Origin: Acidimicrobiia bacterium
Lineage (GTDB): Bacteria > Actinomycetota > Acidimicrobiia > Acidimicrobiales > Aldehydirespiratoraceae
Direction of reading: 5' to 3'
Assembly (NCBI GenBank): GCA_022821685.1
Contig: JAJEDD010000018.1
Span: 1 to 62,654 of the forward strand
DNA length: 62,654 nt
Shown: positions 1-8,862 of the stretch, piece by piece
Numbering within the stretch: the first letter of the stretch is position 1
How the letters are laid out: each line of letters starts with the position of its first letter
The notes under the pieces: generated by a model
What the model saw: the letters and a program-made list of their open reading frames with translations, nothing else
Told to the model about the DNA's origin: nothing
The model's database searches: none
Program-made: the position numbers and the translations under genes

Positions 1-93
1 CAGCGGCGCGCCATCCTCGTCGTCGACGCCGAGCACCTCCACATCTCCCAATCCCACCAACAGCTCACACACGCGCGTAGGGTCGCACTCCAC
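1..93 (-). CDS. N-terminus of an ISL3-like transposase, cut by the window edge
   Basis: Read on the minus strand from a GTG at 93, preceded by a GGAGG ribosome-binding site 5 bases upstream. The 31 visible residues begin VECDPTRVCELLVGLGDVEV and resemble, from memory, the start of ISL3-family transposases, in which a short segment of this kind precedes a cysteine-rich zinc-binding region. The rest lies outside the window, so neither catalytic residues nor terminal repeats can be seen. The family call rests only on this N-terminal resemblance. Confidence 0.42.
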   Translation of the reverse strand, partial: MECDPTRVCELLVGLGDVEVLGVDDEDGAPL

Positions 94-174
94 GGGATCC
101 TCCAGGTCTTCGGCTGCCTTGGCGGCGCCGATTCTGGAGGATCCCCCGCGTTCAACCGCGGATGGCTGCTGCCC

Positions 175-474
175 CTACTCCACCCTCAAACGCGAAGAGC
201 CGGCAATCTTCTGCATCTCGCGCTGCGAGAGGAGCATGATCGGAGGCGGAATCGCGACCGGCTGTCTGATGGGCGAGATATGCCCCCAACACCCGTCGTC
301 GTGCCCGTCGTTCTCGGGGCATGACACGAAGTCCTCTCTGCCGAGGACGTGTGCGGGCGGGCCGTCTGGTCCCCAGAGCGCCATGCAGAACAGGCTTAGC
401 TTCCTGCCAGCTGAACCTTCGGCGCTGCCGGTGGTCTCGCCGGTCTTGTCCGATCGGTCGTCGCTCACGTGCAC
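175..474 (-). CDS. Small hypothetical protein (99 aa)
   Basis: An open frame starting at a GTG whose product begins MHVSDDRSDKTGETTGSAEG and ends in QREMQKIAGSSRLRVE. The composition is ordinary and less Arg/Pro-biased than competing frames, which is the only reason for preferring it. No family is recognised. It has no signal peptide or membrane segment. It sits between the edge transposase and another orphan gene in accessory DNA and may be a decayed remnant. Confidence 0.28.
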   Translation of the reverse strand: MHVSDDRSDKTGETTGSAEGSAGRKLSLFCMALWGPDGPPAHVLGREDFVSCPENDGHDDGCWGHISPIRQPVAIPPPIMLLSQREMQKIAGSSRLRVE

Positions 475-628
475 TCAGTTCTTCGCAGTCCTGATTCCCT
501 GGCGGTCTCGCCACACTCCGACCTCAATACAAGCACGCCTGGGTGACATCAAGGGCCTGACCAGGCGTAATCGGGAACCACCTTGCGACGTGGCGCTCGA
601 ACCCCTCGAAGTCCAAGTCCGCCGGCCG

Positions 629-1174
629 TCAGTCCCTGAAGCCGTGCACGGTGATGTTCTCGATCATGGCCTGATCGAACCACACATCGTGATATGCGCA
701 CGCCGAGGGAGCGTCGGCCAGAGCGATACGGGCCCACTCGGTGGTCGGGTCCAGCGACGCGGCCAATCCGATGGGGCGACGGCTGCGGTGCTTGTAGACC
801 CAGCCGGGAACCGCGACCCCGTCACGGTCACACAGCGCATGGACCACCGCCGAGATGCGCACGAGATCGTGCCGACGCGACGTGAGCCGGTCATGCCATC
901 GGTGACGGCGAGGGGCTTGGGCGATCATCAACGGCCGCTGCTGCGGGAAGCAGGCCCAACGCTTGACAAACTCGCGCAGGTCCACCAACCCGTTGCGGCC
1001 ATCACCGACGGCGAGGTACGCCGGCAGATCAGACGCACACAGCGCCGGCCGAGCCGTCGCCGCTGGCGCCTCGCTTTGCTCCCGCTCCTGCCGGCCGCCG
1101 ACGCTTTCCGAACTCGGCGCTGCATCCCCCACAGCAGCGAGCCTACTGTCGGCTGCCGGAGCGCTCGACGGCAC
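629..1174 (-). CDS. Hypothetical actinobacterial protein (about 181 aa)
   Basis: The first 45 residues are Ala/Ser/Arg rich, so the true start may lie further in. The remainder is globular, with DLREFVKRWACFPQQRPLMI, a central HDLVRISAVVHALCDRDGVAVPGWVY segment and a C-terminus rich in acidic and aromatic residues (ACAYHDVWFDQAMIENIT). From memory this layout, with a helical front followed by a 'P-x-W-V' stretch and an aromatic tail, is like actinobacterial proteins found next to nucleotidyltransferase-type genes in mobile regions. No such partner is seen here. Function unknown. Confidence 0.5.
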   Translation of the reverse strand: MPSSAPAADSRLAAVGDAAPSSESVGGRQEREQSEAPAATARPALCASDLPAYLAVGDGRNGLVDLREFVKRWACFPQQRPLMIAQAPRRHRWHDRLTSRRHDLVRISAVVHALCDRDGVAVPGWVYKHRSRRPIGLAASLDPTTEWARIALADAPSACAYHDVWFDQAMIENITVHGFRD

Positions 1175-1212
1175 CAGCCCGCCCAGCTACGACGCCCCGA
1201 ACTCATCGCTGG

Positions 1213-2379
1213 TCAATTCAGGGACAGTTGGAGGTCGACATTCGTGTAGGGGTTCGGATCGGGGGGACTGGGAAAGGCTTGTCGCATCTCGTGGCGTAGG
1301 TGTTTGAGTTGGACGGACGCTTCGTATCTGCGGCCTCTTCCTGCTCCGATGGGCACGAGCAGGTCAGCGCTTACCATCGCTCTTAGATCCCGGGAGGCTG
1401 CGATGTCGCTGAGAGAGTCCCCGTGACTTTGATGCACGATGTGGAGGTACGTCGATCGAGCGAAGGTGCGCCCGTAAGCGGCATCCATGAGCGGCCCGAC
1501 GGTCCGCTCGTTGAGCCCGTGCTTACGAGCGAGGTCCTCACAAGCTGACCAGAGGGCTTCTGTCCAGTCGAGACGCCATCGAGTGCGGTGGGCCTGCCTC
1601 AGGTGTGCGGTCAGGCACCACTCAATCCACGGTCGGGTGCTGCGGGTTGGCGACCAAGACCCGGCTGCTGTGTCTTGGAGCGCGCGGTAGTACTGCGAGG
1701 TACGCCGGCCCAGGTCTTCTTCGATGCTCATGAAGTGCGGATGTCTGGTGTGCTGGGCCAGCACGAAACTCTGCAGGCAGCGCGCCATGCGGCCGTTGCC
1801 GTCCTCGAACGGGTGTATCAGAGTCAGGTTCAAGTGCGCCATGGCTGCCTTGATGAGGGGATCCGGGCCGTCATCGTTGACCTGGTGCACCAGTTCGTCG
1901 ATCAAGGACTCGAGCTCGTCACGGTCCGGAGGCGTGTAGACGACCGCACCCTCATTGTTGTGCACCCACACCTCACCCTTTCGCCACTTGCCCGGTCGTT
2001 TCGCCCAGTCGTAGGCCGTCATCAGGTAATGGAGTGACTTGATCAGGGTTGCGTCCATGGCCGGTGGGGGCTCATCCTCATCGGTGAGCGCGAGGACATA
2101 GGTCATCGCATCGCGGTATGCGGCAATGGCCCGGGGCGTGTCCGCGTCCAGGTGAGGAACGTCCTCACCATCGAGAATGGCTGCGGTCTCCGCGACTGTC
2201 GAGCGGTAGCCCTCGATGGAAGTAGAGCCGTGCACAGCCCGAGCCATCATGACGCGGCTGAGCGTCCCGTACCACCGTCGCGGCCTGAACAGGTAGGAGT
2301 GCAGGCCATCGTGGCATGCTCGGATATCGGCCAGGACTTGCCTGTCCAACGCCGTCAGGGACGGAGGCTGGTAGATCAT
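1213..2379 (-). CDS. Fic family protein with N-terminal inhibitory motif
   Basis: A 388-residue Fic-domain protein. Fic enzymes usually transfer AMP from ATP to a hydroxyl group on a target protein. The catalytic loop HPFEDGNGRMAR (residues about 189-200) is intact, with the histidine base, the acidic residue and the GNGR anion hole. An inhibitory motif of the (S/T)xxxE(G/N) type, STSIEG, lies at about 52-57, so this is the form with the inhibitory helix N-terminal to the Fic core. After the Fic domain comes about 150 residues with a helix-turn-helix-like region (residues about 270-340), typical of Fic/DOC proteins with a winged-helix tail. The ATG at 2379 is preceded on the minus strand by an AT-rich TATAGT box. 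No separate antitoxin is seen, as expected when inhibition is built in. The target cannot be inferred. Confidence 0.9.
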   Translation of the reverse strand: MIYQPPSLTALDRQVLADIRACHDGLHSYLFRPRRWYGTLSRVMMARAVHGSTSIEGYRSTVAETAAILDGEDVPHLDADTPRAIAAYRDAMTYVLALTDEDEPPPAMDATLIKSLHYLMTAYDWAKRPGKWRKGEVWVHNNEGAVVYTPPDRDELESLIDELVHQVNDDGPDPLIKAAMAHLNLTLIHPFEDGNGRMARCLQSFVLAQHTRHPHFMSIEEDLGRRTSQYYRALQDTAAGSWSPTRSTRPWIEWCLTAHLRQAHRTRWRLDWTEALWSACEDLARKHGLNERTVGPLMDAAYGRTFARSTYLHIVHQSHGDSLSDIAASRDLRAMVSADLLVPIGAGRGRRYEASVQLKHLRHEMRQAFPSPPDPNPYTNVDLQLSLN

Positions 2380-2453
2380 ACGATCATGATACTATAAAGA
2401 CGGCGTGTGGTGCTACCTTGATAGCATCAACATGGGGCGCGGGCTCGACGATG

Positions 2454-3699
2454 TCAGTCCCTCTTAGGAGCCATGAGACTCTCGCGCATTCTGCTGTCCG
2501 TTACGGTGCCGGTCTCGGTGCCAAATCGTTGGGCGTTCGCTGCAACATGCTGTGCCCAGCGTTCCATGATTGGGCGGCGGGCTTCTAGTAGGTCGTCGCG
2601 GCGGTAGGACTTGGCGATGCCTCGGGGCTGGTGGGCCAGCACGGATTCGGCTAGTTCGTAGGGCACGCCTTCGGCTGCTAGCCAATCTCGGAGGCTGGCT
2701 CGCATCCCGTGGATGGTTGCGGGGATCTCGGCGGTGCGGAGTGCCTTGCCGAGCGTGTTGTCGCTGAGCGGCTTGCCGGTGCGGGGGGCGGCGAAGATGA
2801 GCCCGGTGTCGCCGCCTAGGCGACGCGCCTCATCGAGCACGGCTCGCGCCCGGTCGGAAAGCGGGATGCGGTGGGGCTTGCCGGTCTTGGTTCGCTCACC
2901 GGGGATTGTCCACGTGTCGCCGTGGATTTCGTCCCAGGTCGCGTTTCGGGCTTCGCCTGAGCGGCAGCCGGTCAGCACCACGAACTCGACAGCGAGCTTC
3001 ACCACGGGCGAGGCGGTTCCGGTCCGGATGGCGGCAACCGCGGTGGGCACCTCTTCGGGTGGTAGGGCTCGCTGGTGGCTTCCTGCGGGTTGCTTGGGTA
3101 GCGCGGCAGTGAGGGGCCTCACTGCGGGCTGGGTTGTCGTCGCGGTGGCCCTGGGCGAGCGACCAGCCGAGTACGGCGCCTAGGCGCTGCTTGACTCGCC
3201 TCATCGTCTCGGCTCGTTCGTGCCAGTGCGGCATCAGCACGGCTAGCACGTCCGCCGTGGTGACCTCTGAGACGAGCTTGGAGCCGAGCTGGGGCTCCAC
3301 GTAGTCGCGGAATGAGGCCCGCCACTGGTTCTCCGACTTGCCGCCGTCGCGCCATGACGGGCGGCGAAGGCGGATCACCTGCTCCCACGCCTCGGCGACA
3401 GTTGGGGCGTCGCCGGTCCGGGGATCCTTGCCGGCGGCGACGGCACGGGCATTCTCCAACGCCCGGGCTCGGGCCTCGGCCAGCGTGATCACCGGATAGC
3501 TGCCGAGCCCGACGTTGGTGAGCCTGCCGCCGATCTTGACGCGCTGGCTCCAGGTCTTGGACCATCGCCCGTTGACGGTGGGCTTCACCAATAGGCTCAG
3601 CCCGTGGCCGCCCCGGCCGTCGCCGTAGCGACCAGGCCGGTTGATCGTGCGCACAAAGGCCGCTGTAAGTACCGCCGGTCGCCGGTGACTCGAACTCAC
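2454..3699 (-). pseudogene. Frameshifted tyrosine recombinase/integrase
   Basis: Two overlapping frames together make one P4-like tyrosine integrase of about 410 residues. The first (GTG at 3699) supplies the N-terminal DUF4102-like arm-binding region and the core-binding domain, ending near DDNPA. The second supplies the catalytic domain down to 2454. The catalytic residues are present: Arg in TGCRSGEA, HGMR, the following histidine in LAHQP and the tyrosine in SYRR. The break is at the GGG run at 3126-3128: removing one base there restores a continuous product. A one-base insertion, or a sequencing error in a homopolymer, would explain it. The shift does not create a UGA at a cysteine, so it is not recoding of the kind proposed for the gene at 22905. 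Confidence 0.85.
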
Positions 3700-4042
3700 C
3701 TATCATCCCCGTTATCACTATTTGGTGCGGAAACACGCTATCAGATGAGTACGACTGAGCATCACCTTCGCGGCTTGAACTGCCCGGTTTAGTGCCTCTG
3801 AACTGGGATTAGGTTGAAAGCTGAGGAACCTTGAGCAGGTTTGAGCAAACTCGCTGGTGGCGGACGTCCACCTCCGCCACAAGCTGTACAATCGAGCGCA
3901 CGCGTGGAGGCTGTTGTGAGGAAATGGCTCCAGTGTCGTTGTTCCTGAGTTGTTCCAGATGGGTTGGATCGGGCTAGCTAGTTCGCTAGCATGGCCGACT
4001 CGGTACAACGTAGGAACAACGAAGACAGGAGTGAATCGTCAG
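3700..4042. other. Non-coding stretch between integrase and GTPase genes
   Basis: No convincing gene. Near 3700 the sequence GGTGA-n7-TCACC forms a small palindrome at the integrase start. At 3973-3990 two GCTAGC hexamers flank six bases. Otherwise the interval is less GC-rich than its surroundings, as expected for a promoter region of the GTPase gene. Confidence 0.5.
3973..3990. promoter_or_regulatory. Palindrome GCTAGC-N6-GCTAGC upstream of GTPase gene
   Basis: Two self-complementary GCTAGC hexamers separated by TAGTTC, centred about 60 bases before the chosen ATG of the GTPase. The symmetry and position suggest a repressor-binding site. No regulator gene is adjacent, so the binding protein is unknown. 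Confidence 0.4.
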
Positions 4043-6331
4043 ATGTACACCGCAAGTTTGAGCCAGACCCAGGGACGGCTGGGCTACTCGATCATATTCC
4101 GGCATCCAGTCAGGCGGTCGGATGCGACCGGCAGGCCAGGCCTTCGAGTGCGTAGCGGCCTTGGCACACGGGACGAGGCAGAGGCGGGACGGCTACGGGA
4201 CGAGCTCAACGTCTTGTTGGGTGATGCCAAGTACCACGACCCTTCTGCTCGTTCCGAGGCCACGCGCCGATTCGATCCCCGCGTCGTCAACATCTTCTTC
4301 GACAAGATGATCCCCGAGAAGACGGATTTCGCGAAGCTGCGCGACGCCGAAATCGCTCTTCCCGAGTCGGACCCGGCCGGATATCGGCGTGTCCTCTTCC
4401 TCGGAACGACCGGAGCCGGCAAGACAACGCTAGTTCGCCAGTTGATAGGGACGGATCCAAACAAGGAGCGCTTCCCGTCGACATCCACGGCTAAGACGAC
4501 CATCCACGACACCGAGATCGTCCTCGCCCAGAGCGACTGGCGTGCTGTGGCGACTTTCGCCTCACGCGGCGAGGTACGCGAATACCTGAACGAGTGCATT
4601 TCGAACGCCGTGCTCGCCGCGGCCAGGGGCGCAGACAACGCTGACGTGCTCAGGCGAGTCCTGAACCATGCGAATCAGCGTTTCCGATTCAGCTATGTAC
4701 TCGGAAACGGCCCGAGAGTCGCCTCCCAAAGCTCAGACTTCGACGATGACGATGTGGATTTGGACGATGACGATGTGGATTTGGAGGACGAGGAGGACCT
4801 CCTCTCCGAAGTGGAGCACGGCACGATCGACATGACACGAACTGAGGAACTCCTTGCGGAGACGATAGAAGTGCTCCACAGTCTTGCTTACCGCCACCGC
4901 GACGCGCTACACGCCGAACTTGGAGTCGATGGGGACGAAGACAGGCGTGTGGCTGAGGAGCTCTTCGAAGAGGAGCTCGACAACCTGTTGCGCGACGACG
5001 AGGACTTCCACCAGACAACCGATGCGCTGATGGAGGAGATCGAGAAGCGCTTCGAACTGCTGCCACCCGGACAGGTCAACAAGACACGCCAGGGCTGGCC
5101 ACTCACCTGGAGTGGCCGGTGGCCGTCCGACGAACGCGCCGAGTTCCTCTCCGCGATTTCCCGTTTCTCCAGTAACTATGCGCCTCTGTTCGGGCAGCTG
5201 CTGACACCACTAGTGAACGGCTTGCGTATCGCCGGTCCCTTCTCTCCGGCTTGGAATGGAAGCGAGGTGCCAAAGCTTGTCCTGATCGATGGCGAAGGGC
5301 TCGGCCACACGCCCAAGTCAACTTCGGCGGTGTCGACGGCAGTGAGTCGCCGTATCGAGGCGACGGATGCGGTGCTCCTAGTAGACAACGCCACCCAGCC
5401 GATGCAGGCAGCATCCCTCGCCGCCATGCGGGAGGTCGTGGCGACCGGCAACGCCCGCAAACTCATCATCGCCTTTACGCACTTCGACGAGGTCAAAGGC
5501 GACAACCTGCCGACCCCATCGGCAAAGGTGCACCACGTCTTGGCCTCTGCCAACAACGTGCTCGCGGCCTTCGGAGAGAAACTGGGTCCTGACGCCGAGC
5601 GCACGCTGCGGCAACGCGTCGAGCGTGCTCGCTTCTTCCTGGAGGACATCCACAAGCCACTGAGCGAGACCACCGCGTCGGGAAAGCGCACGATCTCGCA
5701 GCTTCGCAAGCTCCTCGATCGCATCGATTCGGTGATCGAGACTCCAGAGCTTGTGGCGGCTCGGCCGGTCTATGACCAGATGAACCTCGTACTCGCAATC
5801 CACAGCGCGGCCGACTCCTTCCATGAGGTGTGGCGACCGCTCCTAGGTCTCGAGTCCAAGACCGGCTTCTTGAAGGAGCACTGGACGCGGGTCAAGGCCC
5901 TGAGCCGTCGGCTCGGCGAGGGGTGGGACGACGAGTACGACACTCTTCGGCCGGTCGCCGATCTCTTCAATGAACTGAAGGAGCGCATCTACGTGTTCGT
6001 TCAGAGCCCTCTGCGCTGGGAGGGGCCCGAACCGACAGACGACCAGAAGCGGGACATCTTCGATGCCTTCGCTGGCAACCTAAGTCCACGGCTGCTCGAA
6101 CTGTGCACTCGGCGCGTGTGGGACGAACGCGCGGAGCAGTGGGAGAACGCGTACTACGAGCGCGGAACCGGCTCGACTTTCGAACGCGCCCGCATCATCG
6201 GCGACGAGATCTACGAGCCCGCCGCGCCTGTTCCCGATGCCAGGCCATCTCCTGATCGCAACCAGTTCCTTCGTGAAATCATCGCAGAGGTGCAACAGGC
6301 GGCCGACGCGACCAATGCAGTGCTCAAGTAG
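4043..6331 (+). CDS. Large P-loop GTPase-like protein of unknown function
   Basis: A 762-residue soluble protein from the ATG at 4043, which has AGGAG 11 bases upstream; the open frame extends 31 codons further but without a good site. A G1/Walker A loop (GTTGAGKTTLVRQL) lies about 120 residues in. The sequence STSTAKTT is a likely switch I with its threonine, LVLIDGEGLGH is a DxxG-type switch II, and LIIAFTHFDEV occupies the G4 position with THFD instead of NKxD. Between G1 and switch II is an insert of about 240 residues containing a very acidic Asp-Val-Asp-Leu repeat (near 4740-4785). The C-terminal third is predominantly helical. The spacing suggests a dynamin/AIG1-like large GTPase, but no named family is recognised. 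It is a single gene between a broken integrase and an IS21 element, so it is a plausible cargo or defence gene; that is inference. Confidence 0.75.
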   Translation: MYTASLSQTQGRLGYSIIFRHPVRRSDATGRPGLRVRSGLGTRDEAEAGRLRDELNVLLGDAKYHDPSARSEATRRFDPRVVNIFFDKMIPEKTDFAKLRDAEIALPESDPAGYRRVLFLGTTGAGKTTLVRQLIGTDPNKERFPSTSTAKTTIHDTEIVLAQSDWRAVATFASRGEVREYLNECISNAVLAAARGADNADVLRRVLNHANQRFRFSYVLGNGPRVASQSSDFDDDDVDLDDDDVDLEDEEDLLSEVEHGTIDMTRTEELLAETIEVLHSLAYRHRDALHAELGVDGDEDRRVAEELFEEELDNLLRDDEDFHQTTDALMEEIEKRFELLPPGQVNKTRQGWPLTWSGRWPSDERAEFLSAISRFSSNYAPLFGQLLTPLVNGLRIAGPFSPAWNGSEVPKLVLIDGEGLGHTPKSTSAVSTAVSRRIEATDAVLLVDNATQPMQAASLAAMREVVATGNARKLIIAFTHFDEVKGDNLPTPSAKVHHVLASANNVLAAFGEKLGPDAERTLRQRVERARFFLEDIHKPLSETTASGKRTISQLRKLLDRIDSVIETPELVAARPVYDQMNLVLAIHSAADSFHEVWRPLLGLESKTGFLKEHWTRVKALSRRLGEGWDDEYDTLRPVADLFNELKERIYVFVQSPLRWEGPEPTDDQKRDIFDAFAGNLSPRLLELCTRRVWDERAEQWENAYYERGTGSTFERARIIGDEIYEPAAPVPDARPSPDRNQFLREIIAEVQQAADATNAVLK
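4742..4777 (+). repeat. 18-bp tandem duplication coding an acidic repeat
   Basis: Two adjacent copies of an 18-base unit (gacgatgacgatgtggat followed by ttg and repeated) inside the GTPase gene encode the doubled residues DDDDVDL. The unit keeps the reading frame and lies in the insert between the G1 and switch II motifs. Confidence 0.7.
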
Positions 6332-6513
6332 GAAGGCGAAGACGACTCTCGACGTTTCCTATCGGGCGTGATGATCTTCCCTGACAGCGCCCCGGGGAGT
6401 GGTGAGCTTCGAGGTAGCTCAGAGGCTGCCGAAGCGCTTGACAGAAGCAGCGGGGCCCCGCCATGACATCGACCCACCTGCGATACCGCCCCTTATCGAA
6501 CGTTGGCGATTGG

Positions 6514-6577
6514 TGTGAGCGATCACGCGAAGTCGCGTTCTGCGATCACGCGAATTCGCGTTGGGTGATCGGGGTCC
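6514..6577 (+). repeat. Left terminal repeat region of the IS21 element
   Basis: Contains two tandem related units of about 23 bases, each reading GCGATCACGCGAA followed by GTCGCGTT or TTCGCGTT. They match the inner and outer repeats of the right end in inverse orientation. IS21 elements are known to carry several such terminal repeats as transposase-binding sites. Confidence 0.75.
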
Positions 6578-6673
6578 TCCTGGCTTGATCACCATCCACC
6601 CGTGAGGGTGGCGGCCCCTTCAGCGTGTCGAGCGACCAGGCATCGACGCCGATTTGAAGGGACCGCCGGACTC

Positions 6674-7999
6674 ATGATGAACCAGGAGCAGTACATGGAT
6701 GTGCATGCGCTCAACAACGAGGGCTGGACGAGTCGGGAGGTCGCCGAGGAGCTGGGCTTTCATCCGGCCACGATCAGCAAGTGGCTCAAGGCCGGCGGGC
6801 CTCCTGAGAGGGTCGCAGCAGCCGGTGAGGGGCTGGTGATGACCCGTGTGTGGCGGGACCGGATCGAGGCGCTGTTGGGCAGACATCCTCGGCTGTTGGC
6901 GACGTCGGTGCACAACAAGCTGCGCGCCGAGGGGTTCGGGGGTTCGTATCCGACGGTGGTGCGTGCGGTGCGCGAGATCCGCGGGCCCCGGTTCAGGGCG
7001 GCCGCGGCGGCGTCGGTGCCGATCAGCACCGGCCCCGGCGAGGAGATGCAGTTCGACTTCTGCAATCTGGACAGCGTCGCGGCGGGGTGGGGGTGGGATC
7101 ATCCTCTGCGCTGTTTCGGGGCGATCTTGTGCTGGAGCCGCAAGCGGATGTGGTGGTTCACGACCTCTGAGGACCAGAACCACACCTTCGAGGGTCTCGT
7201 GGGGGCCTTGGAGTGCTTCGGCGGGGTGCCCGCGGCGGCGCGCACGGACCGGATGGGCGCACTCGGCACCAGCCAGGGACGGCGGTTCAAGCTGCACGGC
7301 GCGGCAGTGGCGCTGGCCGCCCGCTACGGCACCAAGATCACCCCGTGCCGGGCTGGCGACGCCAAGCGCAAGGGCAAGATTGAGCGCTGCTTCCGGCAGC
7401 TGCGCGAAACCTTCGTGCCTGAGGTTGAGGCCGCCGGGGTCCCCGCAGACGTCGACGAACTGAACCGGCGCGCCCGGGCGTGGCTGGACCAGCGTGTGCA
7501 TGCTGTCGCTTCTCGAACGACGGGTGTCGCCCCCGCGGAGCGCGCAGCCGTGGAGGTGGGGTTCCTCGCGCCGTTGCCGGCGGTGCGCTTTGACACCGAC
7601 TGCGTCGCGACCCGCCGGGTCCACAACGTCGTCCCGCTCGTGAGCGTTGACGGGGTGCGCTACTCGGTGCCCCCGAACATGCTGGGCCAGCTCGTGGAGA
7701 TCCGCCGATGTGTGGACTCTGAGGTCTTCGAGGTTCGCTGGGCCGGCACCGTCGTGGCCCGCCACCGGCTCGCCGGCGGCGAAGTGAGCGAGGTGTGGGC
7801 CGCCGATCACCGGCGCGCCGCAGTCGCCGAGGCTCTCAATCGAGATGACCGCCCCAGGCGTCACCTGCGCGCCGTCACCGACACCCAAACCGATGCCGCC
7901 GAAGCCGCCCGGCTCGATCTGGGCGCAGGGGACTTCGACGTCGAGGCTCCGGACCTTGCCGGCCGTTACGGCATCGACAACGAGGAGGCCCTGCCGTGA
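6674..7999 (+). CDS. istA: IS21 family transposase IstA
   Basis: A 441-residue IS21 transposase, the DDE-type recombinase that cuts and joins the element ends. The N-terminus has a helix-turn-helix (WTSREVAEELGFHPATISKW, residues about 17-36) for binding the terminal repeats. The integrase-like core begins at MQFDFCN with the first aspartate, the second is in ARTDRMG, and the glutamate is in KRKGKIER. Paired ATG codons at 6674 and 6677 are the best starts; the open frame runs further upstream, where it overlaps the terminal repeat region. Its stop overlaps the istB start by four bases (GTGA), as expected for coupled translation. Confidence 0.93.
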   Translation: MMNQEQYMDVHALNNEGWTSREVAEELGFHPATISKWLKAGGPPERVAAAGEGLVMTRVWRDRIEALLGRHPRLLATSVHNKLRAEGFGGSYPTVVRAVREIRGPRFRAAAAASVPISTGPGEEMQFDFCNLDSVAAGWGWDHPLRCFGAILCWSRKRMWWFTTSEDQNHTFEGLVGALECFGGVPAAARTDRMGALGTSQGRRFKLHGAAVALAARYGTKITPCRAGDAKRKGKIERCFRQLRETFVPEVEAAGVPADVDELNRRARAWLDQRVHAVASRTTGVAPAERAAVEVGFLAPLPAVRFDTDCVATRRVHNVVPLVSVDGVRYSVPPNMLGQLVEIRRCVDSEVFEVRWAGTVVARHRLAGGEVSEVWAADHRRAAVAEALNRDDRPRRHLRAVTDTQTDAAEAARLDLGAGDFDVEAPDLAGRYGIDNEEALP

Positions 8000-8853
8000 G
8001 CGCCGGCACAGGGCTCTATGAGCAGATCAAGACCGACCTCGGCTACCTGCAACTCGACCGCGCCGCCGAGGTCTTCGCCACCCTCGCCAACGACGCCCGA
8101 ACCCAGCGGTGGACCCACATCGAGTTCTTGGCCCGACTCCTCGACGAACAAGCCGTCCACACCCGCGACCGGCGCCTCGCAGCTCGGCTGCGCTACGCCA
8201 GGTTCCCGTTCCACAAGACCATCGCGGACTTCGACTTCGAGTTCCAGCCCAGCATCGACCCCAAACTCGTCGCCGACCTCGCCACCCTGCGCTTCATCGA
8301 CGAGAACCGCCCCATCTTGTTCCTGGGCCAGCCCGGCTGCGGCAAGACCCACCTCGCGGTCGCTTTGGCCATCAGAGTCGTCGAAGCCGGCTGGCGCGGC
8401 TACTTCACCACCGCAGAAGACATGTGCACCAGCCTCGTCGCCGCCAAAGTCGACGGCACCTGGAGCACCAAGCTGCGCACCTACACCGCGCCCACCATCT
8501 TGGTCATCGACGACGTCGGCCTGCTGCCCATGCCGGACCGGTCCGCCTCCTCGGTGTTCTTCCAGGTCGTCAACACCCGCTACCAGAAAGGCCATCCCAC
8601 CATCGTCACCACCAACCGCGGCCTGCCCGACTGGGGCGACATCTTCGGCGACTCCGTCATCGCCGCCGCCATCTTGGACCGCCTCATGCACAACGCCATC
8701 GTGTTCAACATCCGCGGCCCATCGTGGAGACTGCGAGAACACCACGGCCTCGAAATCGCCACAACCACCAACCCCCGCCAACCTCCCAACCGCCAGACAG
8801 AACCCCATCACGCGACGCGAATTCCCATGATCGCCGATCGCGACTTCCGCTGA
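7996..8853 (+). CDS. istB: IS21 family helper ATPase IstB
   Basis: A 285-residue AAA+ ATPase related to DnaC and DnaA, which assists IstA in target selection and strand transfer. The Walker A motif is GQPGCGKTHLA (residues about 110-120) and the Walker B motif is ILVIDDVGLL; a sensor-like TTNRGL follows. It starts at the GTG inside the GTGA overlap with istA. The stop codon lies only 9 bases inside the right end of the element, so the coding region runs into the terminal repeat. Confidence 0.93.
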   Translation: MSAGTGLYEQIKTDLGYLQLDRAAEVFATLANDARTQRWTHIEFLARLLDEQAVHTRDRRLAARLRYARFPFHKTIADFDFEFQPSIDPKLVADLATLRFIDENRPILFLGQPGCGKTHLAVALAIRVVEAGWRGYFTTAEDMCTSLVAAKVDGTWSTKLRTYTAPTILVIDDVGLLPMPDRSASSVFFQVVNTRYQKGHPTIVTTNRGLPDWGDIFGDSVIAAAILDRLMHNAIVFNIRGPSWRLREHHGLEIATTTNPRQPPNRQTEPHHATRIPMIADRDFR

Positions 8854-8862
8854 TCGCCAACA
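8799..8862 (-). repeat. Right terminal repeat region of the IS21 element
   Basis: Read on the minus strand from 8862, this stretch follows the left end closely (TGTTGGCGATCAG..GAAGTCGCG..GGCGATCA..GAATTCGCG). It overlaps the last codons of istB. It closes the element. Confidence 0.75.

Larger units (their letters stand above)
6514..8862 (+). mobile_element. Complete IS21-family insertion sequence (about 2.35 kb)
   Basis: The element carries istA and istB in the usual order with overlapping reading frames. Its ends are related inverted repeats: the left starts TGTGAGCGATCACGCGAAGT and the right, read inwards on the minus strand, starts TGTTGGCGATCAGCGGAAGT. The likeness continues for about 60 bases, with GCGATCA and GAATTCGCG repeated in both arms, like the multiple transposase-binding sites known for IS21. 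Both ends finish in the TG/CA dinucleotide. I could not identify an exact target duplication; the flanks are attgg on the left and atttt on the right. Both genes look intact. Confidence 0.9.

Noticed and set aside
119..1249. Plus-strand frame of 376 codons
   Set aside because: Composition is typical of an antisense shadow (Arg/Pro/His rich), with no motif or ribosome site; minus-strand products look more natural.
3118..3135. Programmed recoding in the integrase
   Set aside because: There is no in-frame TGA at a cysteine and no slippery heptamer with hairpin; a one-base change in a GGG run is simpler.
3686..3706. T-arm-like sequence (GGTGAGTTCGAGTCACC) at the integrase start, possible tRNA end or attachment site
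   Set aside because: The stem and loop lengths do not match a canonical T-arm (the loop would be GTTCGAG), and no tRNA body is present.
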